The notes under the pieces are model-generated. The model did no database searches, was not told the DNA's origin, and saw nothing but the letters and a program-made list of their open reading frames with translations. This document shows, piece after piece, positions 7,899-16,716 of a stretch of 64,000 nt of DNA. Positions within the stretch are counted from its first letter, which is position 1, and each line of letters starts with the position of its first letter. Both the position numbers and the translations under genes were made by a program. Source of the DNA: Terrimesophilobacter sp044464485 (GTDB taxonomy: Bacteria; Actinomycetota; Actinomycetes; Actinomycetales; Microbacteriaceae); NCBI GenBank assembly GCA_044464485.1, contig JBIQLG010000007.1, positions 1-64,000 of the forward strand, in the 5' to 3' direction.

Positions 7899-8867
7899 TT
7901 AGACAGAAACGGCGGCTGACGAAGAAGCCTGCGCGACGAGTTCGCGCGGGAGCGATGCGAGATAGTGCTCGGCATCGAGCGCGGCAACGGTACCGGAGCC
8001 GGCGGCGGTGACCGCCTGCCGGTACGTGGGGTCGAGCACGTCTCCCGCAGCGAACACGCCGGAAAGATTCGTGCGGGATGACCGACCGTCGACGTTGATG
8101 GTTCCTTCTGCGGTGAGGTCGAGCTGTCCATGAACGAGATGCACTCGAGGATCACTTCCGACGGCGATGAAGAGTCCTTGAAGTTCGAGCTTCGATTCGC
8201 TGGCATCCACGGTATCGCGAAGGATGACATGACTCACCATGTCGTCTCCGCCGATCTGTTCCACCACCTTGTTGGTGACGAACTCGATTTTCGGGTTCTG
8301 CCGTGCGCGCTCGAGCATGATCTCTGACGCCCTGAACTTGTCGCTTCGGTGAATGACGTACACCCTGGAGGCGAACTTCGTGAGGAAGTTGGCCTCCTCC
8401 ATCGCGGAGTCGCCGCCACCGACAACGGCGATGGTCTTTTCCCTGAAGAAGAAACCGTCGCACGTAGCGCACCAGGAAACACCGTGGCCGCTCAACCGAT
8501 CTTCACCGTCGACACCCAACTTTCGGTAGGCGGACCCGGTTGCATAAATGACGGCGAGAGACTCCTCGACAGCGCCGGAACCGAGCGTCACTTTCTTCAC
8601 GACTCCGTCGAGTTCTAACTTGACTGCGTCGTCAAGAAGGATTTCGGTACCGAAACGCTCCGCCTGCGCCTGGAACAGCGCCATGAGCTGCGGCCCCTGG
8701 ATTCCCTCGGGAAATCCCGGATAGTTTTCGACCTCTGTCGTGTTCATGAGTTCACCACCGGCTTCGACCGAACTCGCAACGAGCAGGGGCGAAAGGTTCG
8801 CGCGCGCGGCATAAATTGCGGCCGTGTACCCCGCCGGTCCCGAACCGATGATGATGAGCTGGCGCAC
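7899..8867 (-). CDS. trxB: Thioredoxin-disulfide reductase (NADPH)
   Basis: A 322-residue flavoprotein that reduces thioredoxin with NADPH. The FAD-binding IIGSGPAGYTAAIYAARA is at the N-terminus, the redox-active CATC in SWCATCDGFFF near residue 132, the NADPH-binding VVGGGDSAMEEA follows, and the C-terminal FAD motif is GVFAAGDVLD. GTG 8867, 6-7 nt after GGGGAG, is the best start. trxA follows 25 bp downstream, forming a trxB-trxA operon. Confidence 0.96.
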   Translation of the reverse strand: MRQLIIIGSGPAGYTAAIYAARANLSPLLVASSVEAGGELMNTTEVENYPGFPEGIQGPQLMALFQAQAERFGTEILLDDAVKLELDGVVKKVTLGSGAVEESLAVIYATGSAYRKLGVDGEDRLSGHGVSWCATCDGFFFREKTIAVVGGGDSAMEEANFLTKFASRVYVIHRSDKFRASEIMLERARQNPKIEFVTNKVVEQIGGDDMVSHVILRDTVDASESKLELQGLFIAVGSDPRVHLVHGQLDLTAEGTINVDGRSSRTNLSGVFAAGDVLDPTYRQAVTAAGSGTVAALDAEHYLASLPRELVAQASSSAAVSV

Positions 8868-8920
8868 GATGGATCTCCCCTTTACGGTGTTCAGCGGTTT
8901 CAACACATCCTATGCGCCGC

Positions 8921-10594
8921 TTATTCCGAACCTCGGCGGCGCAGTCGGCGAAGCGCTGGAGCCATCACCGCGGCGAATTCCGGATTTCGGATGATGGCGA
9001 GCAGCGCCGCATATATCGCGCTCATGAGCAGCCCGACAAGGACCATGGAAACAATCGCTTCGACGCGGCCTGATTGCGCGAATCCGGTCGCAGTGAATCC
9101 GCCCAGTACGTACAGGAGAGCCGCACCGCCGACACCTGCGACGAGCGAGAGAGCGAGATATTGCAGGTACCGAACGGTGAGGAGGCGTCCCCCCGATCCG
9201 CCGAGGCGTTTGCGGAGGATCATCACACCGGTGAGGGCGTGCGCGATCCCGGCCACCGTGGTCGACGCGGCCACACCGACGGTGATCCATTCCCGCGGCA
9301 GCATGATGCACGCGAGCGCTATCGCGATGAAAATGACGGTCTGAAGGCACTGCAAATAGAACGTGGTGCGTGTTTGTCCGAGCGCGTAAAACGTGCGCTG
9401 GATGATGAAGAAGGCGGCCCACGGTACCAATCCGCCGAGGAAGGCGAGAATCACGTTTCCCATGGCGAGTACGTTGTGGAAGTCGCTCTCGAATACGCGC
9501 GCGAACGGGTAGACGACGACTCCGAGGACGACCGCCGAAAACACGATGAGAACACCGATGGCCCGCAGGGAGGAGGAGACATCGCGGCGCACACTCACAA
9601 GGTCGCCGTGCGCGGCGTGCCCGCTGATGCGCGTAAAGTACGCCGTGGCGATCGAGACGGCGATCACCGAATGCGGCAGCATGAAAATGAGCCATGAGTT
9701 GTGGAGCGTGGACACGGATGCCCCGTGCCCGGACGCAAGGGTTGCCACTCTGGTTTGCACGACGCCTGCGATCTGGGTCACCAGCACCATCCCGAACAAC
9801 CAGCCGGCAGCCTTGCCGGTGGCGGCCAGACCCACACCTTTCCATCGAAAGTCGGGTGTGAAGCGAAGGCCTGCGCGTTTCCAGAACAGCGTGAGCACGA
9901 GCGCCTGACCGGCGATGCCCAGGGTTGCTGTGCCCGCGAGCAGAAGTATCTTTTCGGGGGTCCATCCGTCCACTGTGGAGTTTTGTTCCGCCTGACCGTA
10001 AATGGCCATGAAGACGATGAACCCGGCGATGGCGACGACGTTGTTGACGATCGGGGCCCACGTGAACGGACCGAACACATTGCGCGCGTTGAGCACTTCG
10101 CTCAGCAGCGAGTACATGGCGTAGAAAAAAATCTGCGGCAGACACAGGTAGGCGAACGCTGTGGCCAGCGTGAATGCCTGGGGGTCGAATCCGGCACCAT
10201 TCGTCGACGATTGTGAGTAAAGATCAACTAACAGCGGTGCGGCCAAAACCGCGGCAAGCGTCACTATCGCGAACAACACGACGCCGAGCGTCACAATTTT
10301 GTTGACGTAGGCTGCACCTCCGTCGGCGCCGCGCCCGGCTTTGACAATTTGCGGCACGAGCACGGCACTCAACACTCCCCCGGCGATGAGCGCATAGATG
10401 TTATTGGGAAGTTGTGTGGCAATCGCAAACGCGTCAGCACTCGTGCTCGCGGTCTGACCGATAGCGGCAGCGAGAACGGCGACCTTGATGAAGCCGAGGA
10501 CGCGCGAAACTATGGTGCCCGAGGCGAGGAGGACACTCGCGCCACCGAGGCGCACAGGTCGCGCAGCGTCGATTACCGGCTCTGGTTCGCTCAT
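8921..10594 (-). CDS. murJ: Lipid II flippase MurJ (MviN family)
   Basis: A polytopic membrane protein of 557 residues that moves lipid II across the membrane for peptidoglycan synthesis. It starts MSEPEPVIDAARPVRLGGASVLLASGTIVSRVLGFIK, where the first helix carries the conserved Arg. It continues with about 14 hydrophobic segments, including FVFMAIYGQ and the FYALGQTRTTFYLQC motif typical of MOP-superfamily MurJ. ATG 10594 overlaps the preceding DUF6049 gene by 4 nt (ATGA), indicating coupling. There is no C-terminal kinase-like extension of the mycobacterial MviN type. Confidence 0.95.
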   Translation of the reverse strand: MSEPEPVIDAARPVRLGGASVLLASGTIVSRVLGFIKVAVLAAAIGQTASTSADAFAIATQLPNNIYALIAGGVLSAVLVPQIVKAGRGADGGAAYVNKIVTLGVVLFAIVTLAAVLAAPLLVDLYSQSSTNGAGFDPQAFTLATAFAYLCLPQIFFYAMYSLLSEVLNARNVFGPFTWAPIVNNVVAIAGFIVFMAIYGQAEQNSTVDGWTPEKILLLAGTATLGIAGQALVLTLFWKRAGLRFTPDFRWKGVGLAATGKAAGWLFGMVLVTQIAGVVQTRVATLASGHGASVSTLHNSWLIFMLPHSVIAVSIATAYFTRISGHAAHGDLVSVRRDVSSSLRAIGVLIVFSAVVLGVVVYPFARVFESDFHNVLAMGNVILAFLGGLVPWAAFFIIQRTFYALGQTRTTFYLQCLQTVIFIAIALACIMLPREWITVGVAASTTVAGIAHALTGVMILRKRLGGSGGRLLTVRYLQYLALSLVAGVGGAALLYVLGGFTATGFAQSGRVEAIVSMVLVGLLMSAIYAALLAIIRNPEFAAVMAPALRRLRRRGSE

Positions 10595-12636
10595 GGTGTC
10601 GACTCCGTCTGGGAAATCCGCTCCGCGCGTCGCTTTCTGCTTCGCAGTATGGTCCTCACGATGCCGGCACCGAAGAGCAGCACCACGAGGATCATGAGCA
10701 CCACGGTGACGGTTGTTTCCCAACCCGCCAGAACATTGAGCATCACGACTGTGGGGGTGGAGATGTGAACACCGGTGGCCGAAGTGAGACTTACAGTCGT
10801 GCGCACTTCGCCGTTGGCCACCGACTGAACCGGAACAGAGGCTTTCGACTGCGAGTTCGCTTCCACAGTCAGCTTTACTCGCGAGTCGAGTACGTCGAGG
10901 ATTGCTCGATCCGGACGCACGGTGACATACACGGTGACGGGAAAGTCAAGCTCATTGCGCACCGTGATGGGCAGGTTCTCCTTCTCCTGAAGCAGATTGA
11001 TGGAACTGCTTTCCGGGATGCTCACGGACTCGAGCATGTCGCTGTTCGTCGTGAGGTGCGCCTGTACCGCAGCCTCCCACCCCGATGGGTTGCCGTTCCA
11101 TGTTGCCGAGGAGAGTGCCAGCAACGAGAGTCGCTGCGGCCCGGTAATGAGGGTCGGGTCGTTGGCAACCGAGGAGAACTGGGTCAGTGCTTGCTCCGAC
11201 GTCAGCAACCTGCTGGCGGCGGCATCCCGGTCGGACGTCGATGGCTTCTGCGCAACAAGGGTCGCGTTCACCGGGGTGCTGGCGAGTGCGGCACTCAAGC
11301 GGGTCGGAATCACCCAGGGCACCGCGTCGATTGCGTTGAGGGTGCTGCCGAGCATGCGCGTGTTGGGAGCTGCGCTTCGACCGAAAGTGGCGACGAGAGT
11401 TGAAGCGGGTGACTGTTCCGCGGCAACCGCGAGAGTCGCGGTGAGGGCAGCCGCGGTACTCGCCCACTGAGTGTCGGTCGTCGCAGCCGCCGCTTTGGTC
11501 AGAAGAGCCGACACCTCGGCATCCGAAACGAGGAGTTCATGCTTGCCGACGGCGGCGACGGGCGAGTTAACACGATTAGCGAGGCTTGTCGACGGAACAA
11601 TCGTGCGGGTGGTGCCGCCCTTAGCGAGAAAATCGAGGTCCGTTTCCGAGATGGTGCTGGTAGATGGCCAGACCAGGTTGTCGATCGTCGTGCGCACCGC
11701 CACGAAATCCTGAGCAGACTGACCGAGACTACTCACCGAATTATTGCCGGCTCCGTTGGCTCCGTTGGATGGCTGCGGGGCCGGGACAGAGTCCTGCGGT
11801 ACGGGGAAGGTCAGTGGAGTAAGCGGTTGGGTCGCTCCGGCGCGGTGGAGCAGAAGTTGATCGGAATCGGCGTAGTTGAGCGAAAACAGGTCGTTCGGCG
11901 ACGACTCGAGCCGGCTCAGCCATTCGGTGGCTTCGACGGGGGCGTTCGCTCCAAGAACTCGCACCGAGGCTACGATTTCCGGATCCACGCCCAGGGCGAC
12001 GACGTGCGCAAGAGCGACGTCCAATTGCTGTGCGAGGCTGCCATCGGTGCTCACGAGCGTCTGCAATGAGTCGGAATCCACGAGGCCGGATGTCGAGGGA
12101 GGAGCATCCAGCGGCATCGCCATCGCAAGATTCAGGCGAGGCACCCCGGTTTGCGCGTACCAGGAGATCACGGTGCGTGCGGTCTCCAGAATGATGTCCC
12201 CGGAGCTCAGCCGCACCGCAAGCGGAAAGACTCCGCTGCGGCTGCCAAGAGCGGCTAGCGACTCAGCGGGGATGGTGATCGAAAACGAACGCGTTTGTCC
12301 GGCAGCGATGTTTCCCATCGGAAGTGAACCCAGCAGAGTTTTCGGCGCATTCTCTGCAGGCGGATGATCATCCGAAAGCCAGCGGGAAAGTTCGCCCCTG
12401 CTCGACACCGCCACGGGGGAGATATAGACGCTCGCAAGGTCGATGTCCGCCGTCTGCGCCGAACTGTTGGTAATGGCACCGGTCAGCTGCAGCGCCTGGC
12501 CAGGGCGAAGAATTCCCGTGAACGCCGGTGCTGCCACCATGGTCACGCCGCCCTCATCAATCGGGCTCGGTGCCGAAGGCACGGTGAGGCCCCCGACAGC
12601 GAGGCCGAGCGCGAGGATGAGCGGAATGATCTTCAT
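10591..12636 (-). CDS. DUF6049 family secreted/membrane protein
   Basis: A 681-residue protein with an N-terminal signal peptide (MKIIPLILALGLAVGGLTV), a long extracellular part rich in Ser, Thr, Ala and Val, and a C-terminal membrane helix (VTVVLMILVVLLFGAGIV) followed by a basic tail (RTILRSRKRR). It matches the position and layout of the conserved actinobacterial protein encoded before murJ (Rv3909 in M. tuberculosis); the function is unknown. The coupling to murJ by a 4-nt overlap suggests a cell-envelope role. The start was set at the signal peptide (12636). Confidence 0.85.
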   Translation of the reverse strand: MKIIPLILALGLAVGGLTVPSAPSPIDEGGVTMVAAPAFTGILRPGQALQLTGAITNSSAQTADIDLASVYISPVAVSSRGELSRWLSDDHPPAENAPKTLLGSLPMGNIAAGQTRSFSITIPAESLAALGSRSGVFPLAVRLSSGDIILETARTVISWYAQTGVPRLNLAMAMPLDAPPSTSGLVDSDSLQTLVSTDGSLAQQLDVALAHVVALGVDPEIVASVRVLGANAPVEATEWLSRLESSPNDLFSLNYADSDQLLLHRAGATQPLTPLTFPVPQDSVPAPQPSNGANGAGNNSVSSLGQSAQDFVAVRTTIDNLVWPSTSTISETDLDFLAKGGTTRTIVPSTSLANRVNSPVAAVGKHELLVSDAEVSALLTKAAAATTDTQWASTAAALTATLAVAAEQSPASTLVATFGRSAAPNTRMLGSTLNAIDAVPWVIPTRLSAALASTPVNATLVAQKPSTSDRDAAASRLLTSEQALTQFSSVANDPTLITGPQRLSLLALSSATWNGNPSGWEAAVQAHLTTNSDMLESVSIPESSSINLLQEKENLPITVRNELDFPVTVYVTVRPDRAILDVLDSRVKLTVEANSQSKASVPVQSVANGEVRTTVSLTSATGVHISTPTVVMLNVLAGWETTVTVVLMILVVLLFGAGIVRTILRSRKRRAERISQTESTP

Positions 12637-12714
12637 AGGTGGTGGCCGGCACTCGTTGGTACGCAGGCGGCTTGAAGAGATTCTATTGGTCGCTGGCTGA
12701 GTAGTCTTGAGGCC

Positions 12715-14160
12715 ATGGAAAGCGCCGCCGCAGCCATTGCGCAACTCGGGTTGCTTGCCGAATCATCTCACGTGAGCCGACTGGCCGCCGCGTTCGCGTC
12801 CGCCGGTGAGGAACTTGCCCTGGTCGGCGGCTCCGTGCGCGACGCGTTTCTCGGCATGCCGTGCCACGATCTTGATTTTGCGACAAGTGCTCTGCCCGAC
12901 AAAATTGTGCAGATCGTTGCGCCCATCGCCGAGTCGCACTGGGATGTCGGACGTGCGTTTGGCACGATCGGCGCGGTGATTGAAGCTCAGCGGATGGAGA
13001 TCACGACTTATCGCGCGGATGCCTACGATGGCGAGTCCCGAAAGCCGGTTGTCGAGTTCGGCGATTCGCTCGAGGGTGACCTTCGACGGCGGGATTTCAC
13101 GGTCAACGCCATGGCGCTTCGGCTCCCCGACCTGGTTCTCGTCGATCCGTCCGGAGGGATTGAAGACCTCCTCGCTCGGAGTTTGAACACGCCGGGCGCA
13201 CCCGAAGTCTCGTTTGGTGACGACCCATTGCGCATGATGCGGGCTGCGCGTTTCACGTCCCAATTGGGCTTCGCGGTGACCGAACCGGTCATGTCCGCCA
13301 TGAGCCAGTACGCGGAGCGAATTTCCATAGTTTCTGCGGAGCGGGTTCGCGACGAGCTTTCGCGACTCCTGTGCACCCCGGCGCCTCGTCACGGCCTCGA
13401 ACTCATGGTCCAGACCGGTCTCGCCGAGCTCGTTCTGCCCGAACTGCCGGCGCTTCGCCTCCAGGTGGACGAGCACCACCATCACAAGGACGTATACGAG
13501 CACAGCCTCACCGTTCTCGATCAGGCGATCGAATTGGAGCAGCACAGGGATACGGTCGAGTCGCCTGATCTCACCCTTCGCCTTGCCGCGCTGCTTCATG
13601 ACATCGGAAAGCCCGCGACGAAACGGGTGGAGCCCGGCGGGGTCGTCACGTTTCATCACCACGATGTCGTCGGTGCGAAGCTTGCCGCAAAACGCTTGCG
13701 AGAGTTGCGGTTCGACAAGGAGCGCATTACCGACGTGACGCGGCTCATCGAGCTGCATTTGCGGTTTTTCGGGTACACCGAAGGCGCCTGGACGGATTCG
13801 GCGGTCCGTCGGTACGTGCGAGACGCAGGACCGCTCCTGGAACGGTTGCACATCCTCACGAGGGCGGATGTGACGACGCGCAACAGAAAGAAGGCAGACC
13901 GGTTGTCGTTTGCTTACGACGATCTCGAGGAACGGATCGCGGTACTCGGCGAACAGGAAGAGCTTGCCGCCATTCGGCCGGACCTGGATGGCACGCACAT
14001 CATGGCGGTGCTCGGACTGAAGCCCGGCCGCGAGGTTGGCGAAGCGTATCGATTCCTGCTCGAGTTGCGACTCTCCGAGGGCCCGCTCGGCGAGGCGGAA
14101 GCTACGCGAAGGCTGCTCTCGTGGTGGCAGGATCGCTCAATTCGCACCGCCGGTGATTAG
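12715..14160 (+). CDS. cca: CCA-adding tRNA nucleotidyltransferase
   Basis: Adds or repairs the 3' CCA end of tRNA. The 481-residue class II nucleotidyltransferase has the head motif LVGGSVRDAFLG followed by the catalytic DLDF (about residues 36-58), the RRRDFTVNAMALR motif (about 122-135), and an HD domain (HSLTVLDQAIELE...LAALLHDIGKP, about 263-302). Genes of this type are annotated pcnA in mycobacteria and sit divergently from the DUF6049-murJ operon, as here. It overlaps the convergent ino1 by 4 nt. Confidence 0.94.
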   Translation: MESAAAAIAQLGLLAESSHVSRLAAAFASAGEELALVGGSVRDAFLGMPCHDLDFATSALPDKIVQIVAPIAESHWDVGRAFGTIGAVIEAQRMEITTYRADAYDGESRKPVVEFGDSLEGDLRRRDFTVNAMALRLPDLVLVDPSGGIEDLLARSLNTPGAPEVSFGDDPLRMMRAARFTSQLGFAVTEPVMSAMSQYAERISIVSAERVRDELSRLLCTPAPRHGLELMVQTGLAELVLPELPALRLQVDEHHHHKDVYEHSLTVLDQAIELEQHRDTVESPDLTLRLAALLHDIGKPATKRVEPGGVVTFHHHDVVGAKLAAKRLRELRFDKERITDVTRLIELHLRFFGYTEGAWTDSAVRRYVRDAGPLLERLHILTRADVTTRNRKKADRLSFAYDDLEERIAVLGEQEELAAIRPDLDGTHIMAVLGLKPGREVGEAYRFLLELRLSEGPLGEAEATRRLLSWWQDRSIRTAGD

Positions 14161-15233
14161 CGGATTTCGTTTTCACGGATGAACGCTTCGAGCAGCTCGC
14201 GGGCCTCTTCATCGGGGTGCTGTTCCGGCGGCGACTTCATGAGGTAGGCGGACGCGCTCACGATCGGACCGCCGATCCGGGCATCCAGTGCGATTTTCAC
14301 GACACGGATCGCGTCGATGACCACTCCTGCCGAGTTCGGCGAGTCCCACACTTCAAGCTTGTATTCGAGGCTGGTTGGCGCGTTTCCGAATCCGTGGCCC
14401 TCGAGGCGCACGTAGGCCAGCTTCCGATCTGTGAGCCACGGCACGTGATCGCTCGGGCCGACATGCACGTTGTCGGGATCCAACCGGGCACTGATATTGC
14501 TCGTGACCGCGCGAGTCTTGGAGATCTTCTTGGATTCGAGCCTGGACCGTTCGAGCATGTTCTTGAAGTCCATGTTCCCCCCGACATTGAGCTGATAGGT
14601 GCGATCCAGCACGAGGCCCCGCTGTTCGAACAGGCGAGCGAGCACGCGGTGCGTGATGGTTGCGCCAAGCTGGCTCTTGATGTCGTCACCGATAATCGGA
14701 ACGCCAGCGGCCTCGAATTTCGCTGCCCATTCGGGGTCGCTGGCGACGAAGACGGGGAGCGCATTGACCAGCGCGACGCCGGCATCGATCGCCGCCTGGG
14801 CATAGAACTTCACGGCGGCATCCGATCCGACCGGCAGATAGCACACGAGGACATCCGCCTGTGTGTCCCGAAGCACCTGCACGACGTCCACGACGGGAGC
14901 CTCGGATTCGGTGATGGCCTCGCGGTAATATTCGCCGAGCCCGTCGAGGGTCGGCCCGCGCTGCACAAGGACCCCCGTCGGGGAGACCTCCGCGAAGCGG
15001 AAGGTGTCATTCCTGCTCGCCCACATCGCCTGCGAAAGTTCGACTCCCACCTTCACCGCATCGACATCGAACGCGGCCACGAACTCGATGTCTTTGACCG
15101 CGTACCCCCCGAGGCGATTGTGCATCAGGCCGGGAATGAGCTCGCCTTCTGCCGCGTCCTGATAGAAGGTAACTCCCTGAATAAGGGCGTTCGCGCAGTT
15201 TCCGACACCGGCAATGGCAACGCGAATAGGCAT
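14157..15233 (-). CDS. ino1: Inositol-3-phosphate synthase
   Basis: Converts glucose 6-phosphate to myo-inositol 1-phosphate with NAD+, supplying phosphatidylinositol and mycothiol in actinobacteria. The 358 residues include the N-terminal GVGNCANALIQG (NAD-binding), CYLPVGSDAA, GDDIKSQLGAT and the catalytic-region NVGGNMDFKNM. It starts MPIRVAIAGVG at 15233, preceded by AAGGAG. A mycothiol-dependent type enzyme at 39.7 kb agrees with mycothiol production. Confidence 0.95.
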   Translation of the reverse strand: MPIRVAIAGVGNCANALIQGVTFYQDAAEGELIPGLMHNRLGGYAVKDIEFVAAFDVDAVKVGVELSQAMWASRNDTFRFAEVSPTGVLVQRGPTLDGLGEYYREAITESEAPVVDVVQVLRDTQADVLVCYLPVGSDAAVKFYAQAAIDAGVALVNALPVFVASDPEWAAKFEAAGVPIIGDDIKSQLGATITHRVLARLFEQRGLVLDRTYQLNVGGNMDFKNMLERSRLESKKISKTRAVTSNISARLDPDNVHVGPSDHVPWLTDRKLAYVRLEGHGFGNAPTSLEYKLEVWDSPNSAGVVIDAIRVVKIALDARIGGPIVSASAYLMKSPPEQHPDEEARELLEAFIRENEIR

Positions 15234-15247
15234 GGGTATACAACTCC

Positions 15248-15277
15248 TTGAAAGTACTAAGGGACAATGACTACACT
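15248..15277 (+). promoter_or_regulatory. Putative rpsF operon promoter
   Basis: TTGAAA (15248-15253), an 18-bp spacer and TACACT (15272-15277) fit a sigma-A promoter. Transcription would start near 15284 and give a leader of about 95 nt that contains the palindrome at 15331-15349. Confidence 0.5.
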
Positions 15278-15330
15278 AGGCAGGTTGCCCTCGGTCTGCT
15301 GACCGGGCGGCACGATGCCACAACCCTCCT

Positions 15331-15349
15331 GTTACAGACCGTCTGTAAC
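15331..15349. promoter_or_regulatory. Perfect 19-bp palindrome in the rpsF leader; RNA hairpin with CCG loop
   Basis: GTTACAGAC-C-GTCTGTAAC is a perfect inverted repeat. As RNA it would form an 8-bp stem with loop CCG, 30 nt before the rpsF start codon and just before its strong AAAGGAGG. The S6:S18 complex is known to autoregulate rpsF mRNA through a CCG-containing structure, so this may be that leader; a DNA operator for ino1 or rpsF is the alternative. Confidence 0.6.
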
Positions 15350-15378
15350 CGTTCTAGTCCAAAGGAGGTGGGTTAGTT

Positions 15379-15834
15379 ATGCATCAGTACGAACTCATGG
15401 TGATTCTCGATCCCGAGATCGATGAGCGCACCGTCGCCCCGAGCCTCGACAAGTTCCTCGGCGTCATCCGCGCGGATGGCGGCACGATCGACAAGGTCGA
15501 CATCTGGGGCAAGCGCCGACTGGCTTACGAGATCAACAAGAAGTCAGAGGGCATTTACGCAGTCGTGGATATGACCGCAACCCCAGCCGCCACCATCGAA
15601 CTCGATCGCCAGCTGAAGCTCAGCGAAGCGGTCATGCGCACGAAGGTGCTGCGGGCAGAGGAGGCCATTGCTCAGGTCGCAGAAGCCGCAAAGCTTTCCG
15701 CCGAGAAGGCAGCCCGTAAAGCTGCTGCGGCGCCCAAGAGTGCCACTGCGCCGAAAGCGACCGCGAAGGTTGCCGCCAAGGCAGAAGCTGACGACGTTGC
15801 GTCGGACGACAAGGCCGATAAGGGCGCCGAGTAA
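15379..15834 (+). CDS. rpsF: 30S ribosomal protein S6
   Basis: The S6 fold occupies the first 95 or so residues (MHQYELMVILDPEIDERTV...GKRRLAYEINKKSEGIYAV). A 50-residue Ala/Lys-rich tail with an acidic end follows, as seen in other actinobacterial S6 proteins. It pairs with S18 on the 30S platform. A very strong AAAGGAGGTG precedes the ATG. ssb follows after 2 bp, so rpsF-ssb-rpsR-rplI form one operon. Confidence 0.96.
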   Translation: MHQYELMVILDPEIDERTVAPSLDKFLGVIRADGGTIDKVDIWGKRRLAYEINKKSEGIYAVVDMTATPAATIELDRQLKLSEAVMRTKVLRAEEAIAQVAEAAKLSAEKAARKAAAAPKSATAPKATAKVAAKAEADDVASDDKADKGAE

Positions 15835-15836
15835 TC

Positions 15837-16334
15837 ATGGCGGGCGAAACAATCATCACGGTCGTGGGAAACCTGACTGCGGACCCTGAGCTCAGGTACA
15901 CGCAGAATGGGCTTGCCGTTGCCAACTTCACCATTGCCTCCACGCCACGCAACTTCGACAAGGCGTCCAACGACTGGAAGGACGGCGAAGCGCTGTTCCT
16001 CCGGGCGTCCGTCTGGCGCGAATTCGCCGAACATGTCGCGGGATCGTTGAGCAAGGGGTCGCGCGTAATTGCTACCGGTCGCCTCAAGCAGCGCAGTTAC
16101 GAAACCAAGGAAGGCGAGAAGCGCACGAGCTTCGAGATCGAGATCGACGAAATCGGTCCGAGCCTTCGGTACGCGACTGCTCAGGTGACGCGCTCATCAT
16201 CGGGCGGCTCGCGCGGCGGCCAGGGTGGCAGCGCGGGTGGCGAAGAGACATGGCCTCCGGCATCATCCTCGGATTCAAATTCCGGCGACATCTGGAATTC
16301 GCCGGGAAACTTCAACGACGAGACTCCGTTCTAA
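15837..16334 (+). CDS. ssb: Single-stranded DNA-binding protein
   Basis: A 165-residue SSB with an N-terminal OB fold (ITVVGNLTADPELRYTQNGLAVANFTIAS, then FLRASVWREFAEHVAGSLSKGSRVIATGRL, to about residue 110). A Gly/Ser-rich linker and a short acidic tip ending DETPF follow; the tip is a variant of the usual DDxPF that recruits partner proteins. Its place between rpsF and rpsR is the standard replication-repair arrangement. Confidence 0.96.
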   Translation: MAGETIITVVGNLTADPELRYTQNGLAVANFTIASTPRNFDKASNDWKDGEALFLRASVWREFAEHVAGSLSKGSRVIATGRLKQRSYETKEGEKRTSFEIEIDEIGPSLRYATAQVTRSSSGGSRGGQGGSAGGEETWPPASSSDSNSGDIWNSPGNFNDETPF

Positions 16335-16389
16335 CGCGCTGGAGCTTAGGGCGAAGGCCGCTTCTGGCATTCGCTTCGCCGACAGCGCC

Positions 16390-16407
16390 GGCCGCGTCTC
16401 CGCGGCC
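16390..16407 (+). other. Short GC hairpin between ssb and rpsR
   Basis: GGCCGCG-TCTC-CGCGGCC forms a 7-bp stem with a 4-nt loop, followed by an A-rich stretch before the rpsR ribosome-binding site. It could be a processing or partial-attenuation site within the operon. There is no T-run, so it is not called a terminator. Confidence 0.3.
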
Positions 16408-16441
16408 AGGACTCAAAAATTACTACTGAAAGCAGGACATC

Positions 16442-16705
16442 ATGGCAGGTAAATCAAGCGGCGATCGCCGCAAACCGCTTCGCGGCGCAAAGGGCGGCAA
16501 AGCTCTTGCGCCGGCGAAGGCAATCCGGGTCGGCGTCATCGACTACAAAGACGTCGCGACTCTTCGTAAATTCATTTCCGAGCGCGGAAAAATCCGTGCC
16601 CGCCGAATCACCGGTGTCTCCGTGCAGGAGCAGCGACTCATTGCGCGCGCGGTCAAGAACGCGCGCGAGATGGCGTTGCTTCCGTATGCAGGCTCAGGCC
16701 GTTAG
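16442..16705 (+). CDS. rpsR: 30S ribosomal protein S18 (cysteine-free)
   Basis: An 87-residue basic protein with the S18 core VIDYKDVATLRKFISERGKIRARRITGVS followed by QEQRLIARAVKNAREMALLPY. It has no cysteine, so it cannot form the CxxC zinc site of zinc-type S18. It binds S6 on the 30S platform. It lies third in the rpsF operon, 107 bp after ssb. Confidence 0.96.
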   Translation: MAGKSSGDRRKPLRGAKGGKALAPAKAIRVGVIDYKDVATLRKFISERGKIRARRITGVSVQEQRLIARAVKNAREMALLPYAGSGR

Positions 16706-16716
16706 GAGCACCAGAA

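Noticed and set aside
8910..10145. 411-residue open frame on the minus strand inside murJ
   Set aside because: Arg/His-rich composition without domains, in an alternative frame to the clear MurJ reading; a high-GC shadow.
12763..13998. 411-residue open frame antisense to cca
   Set aside because: No family features and fully covered by the cca coding sequence.
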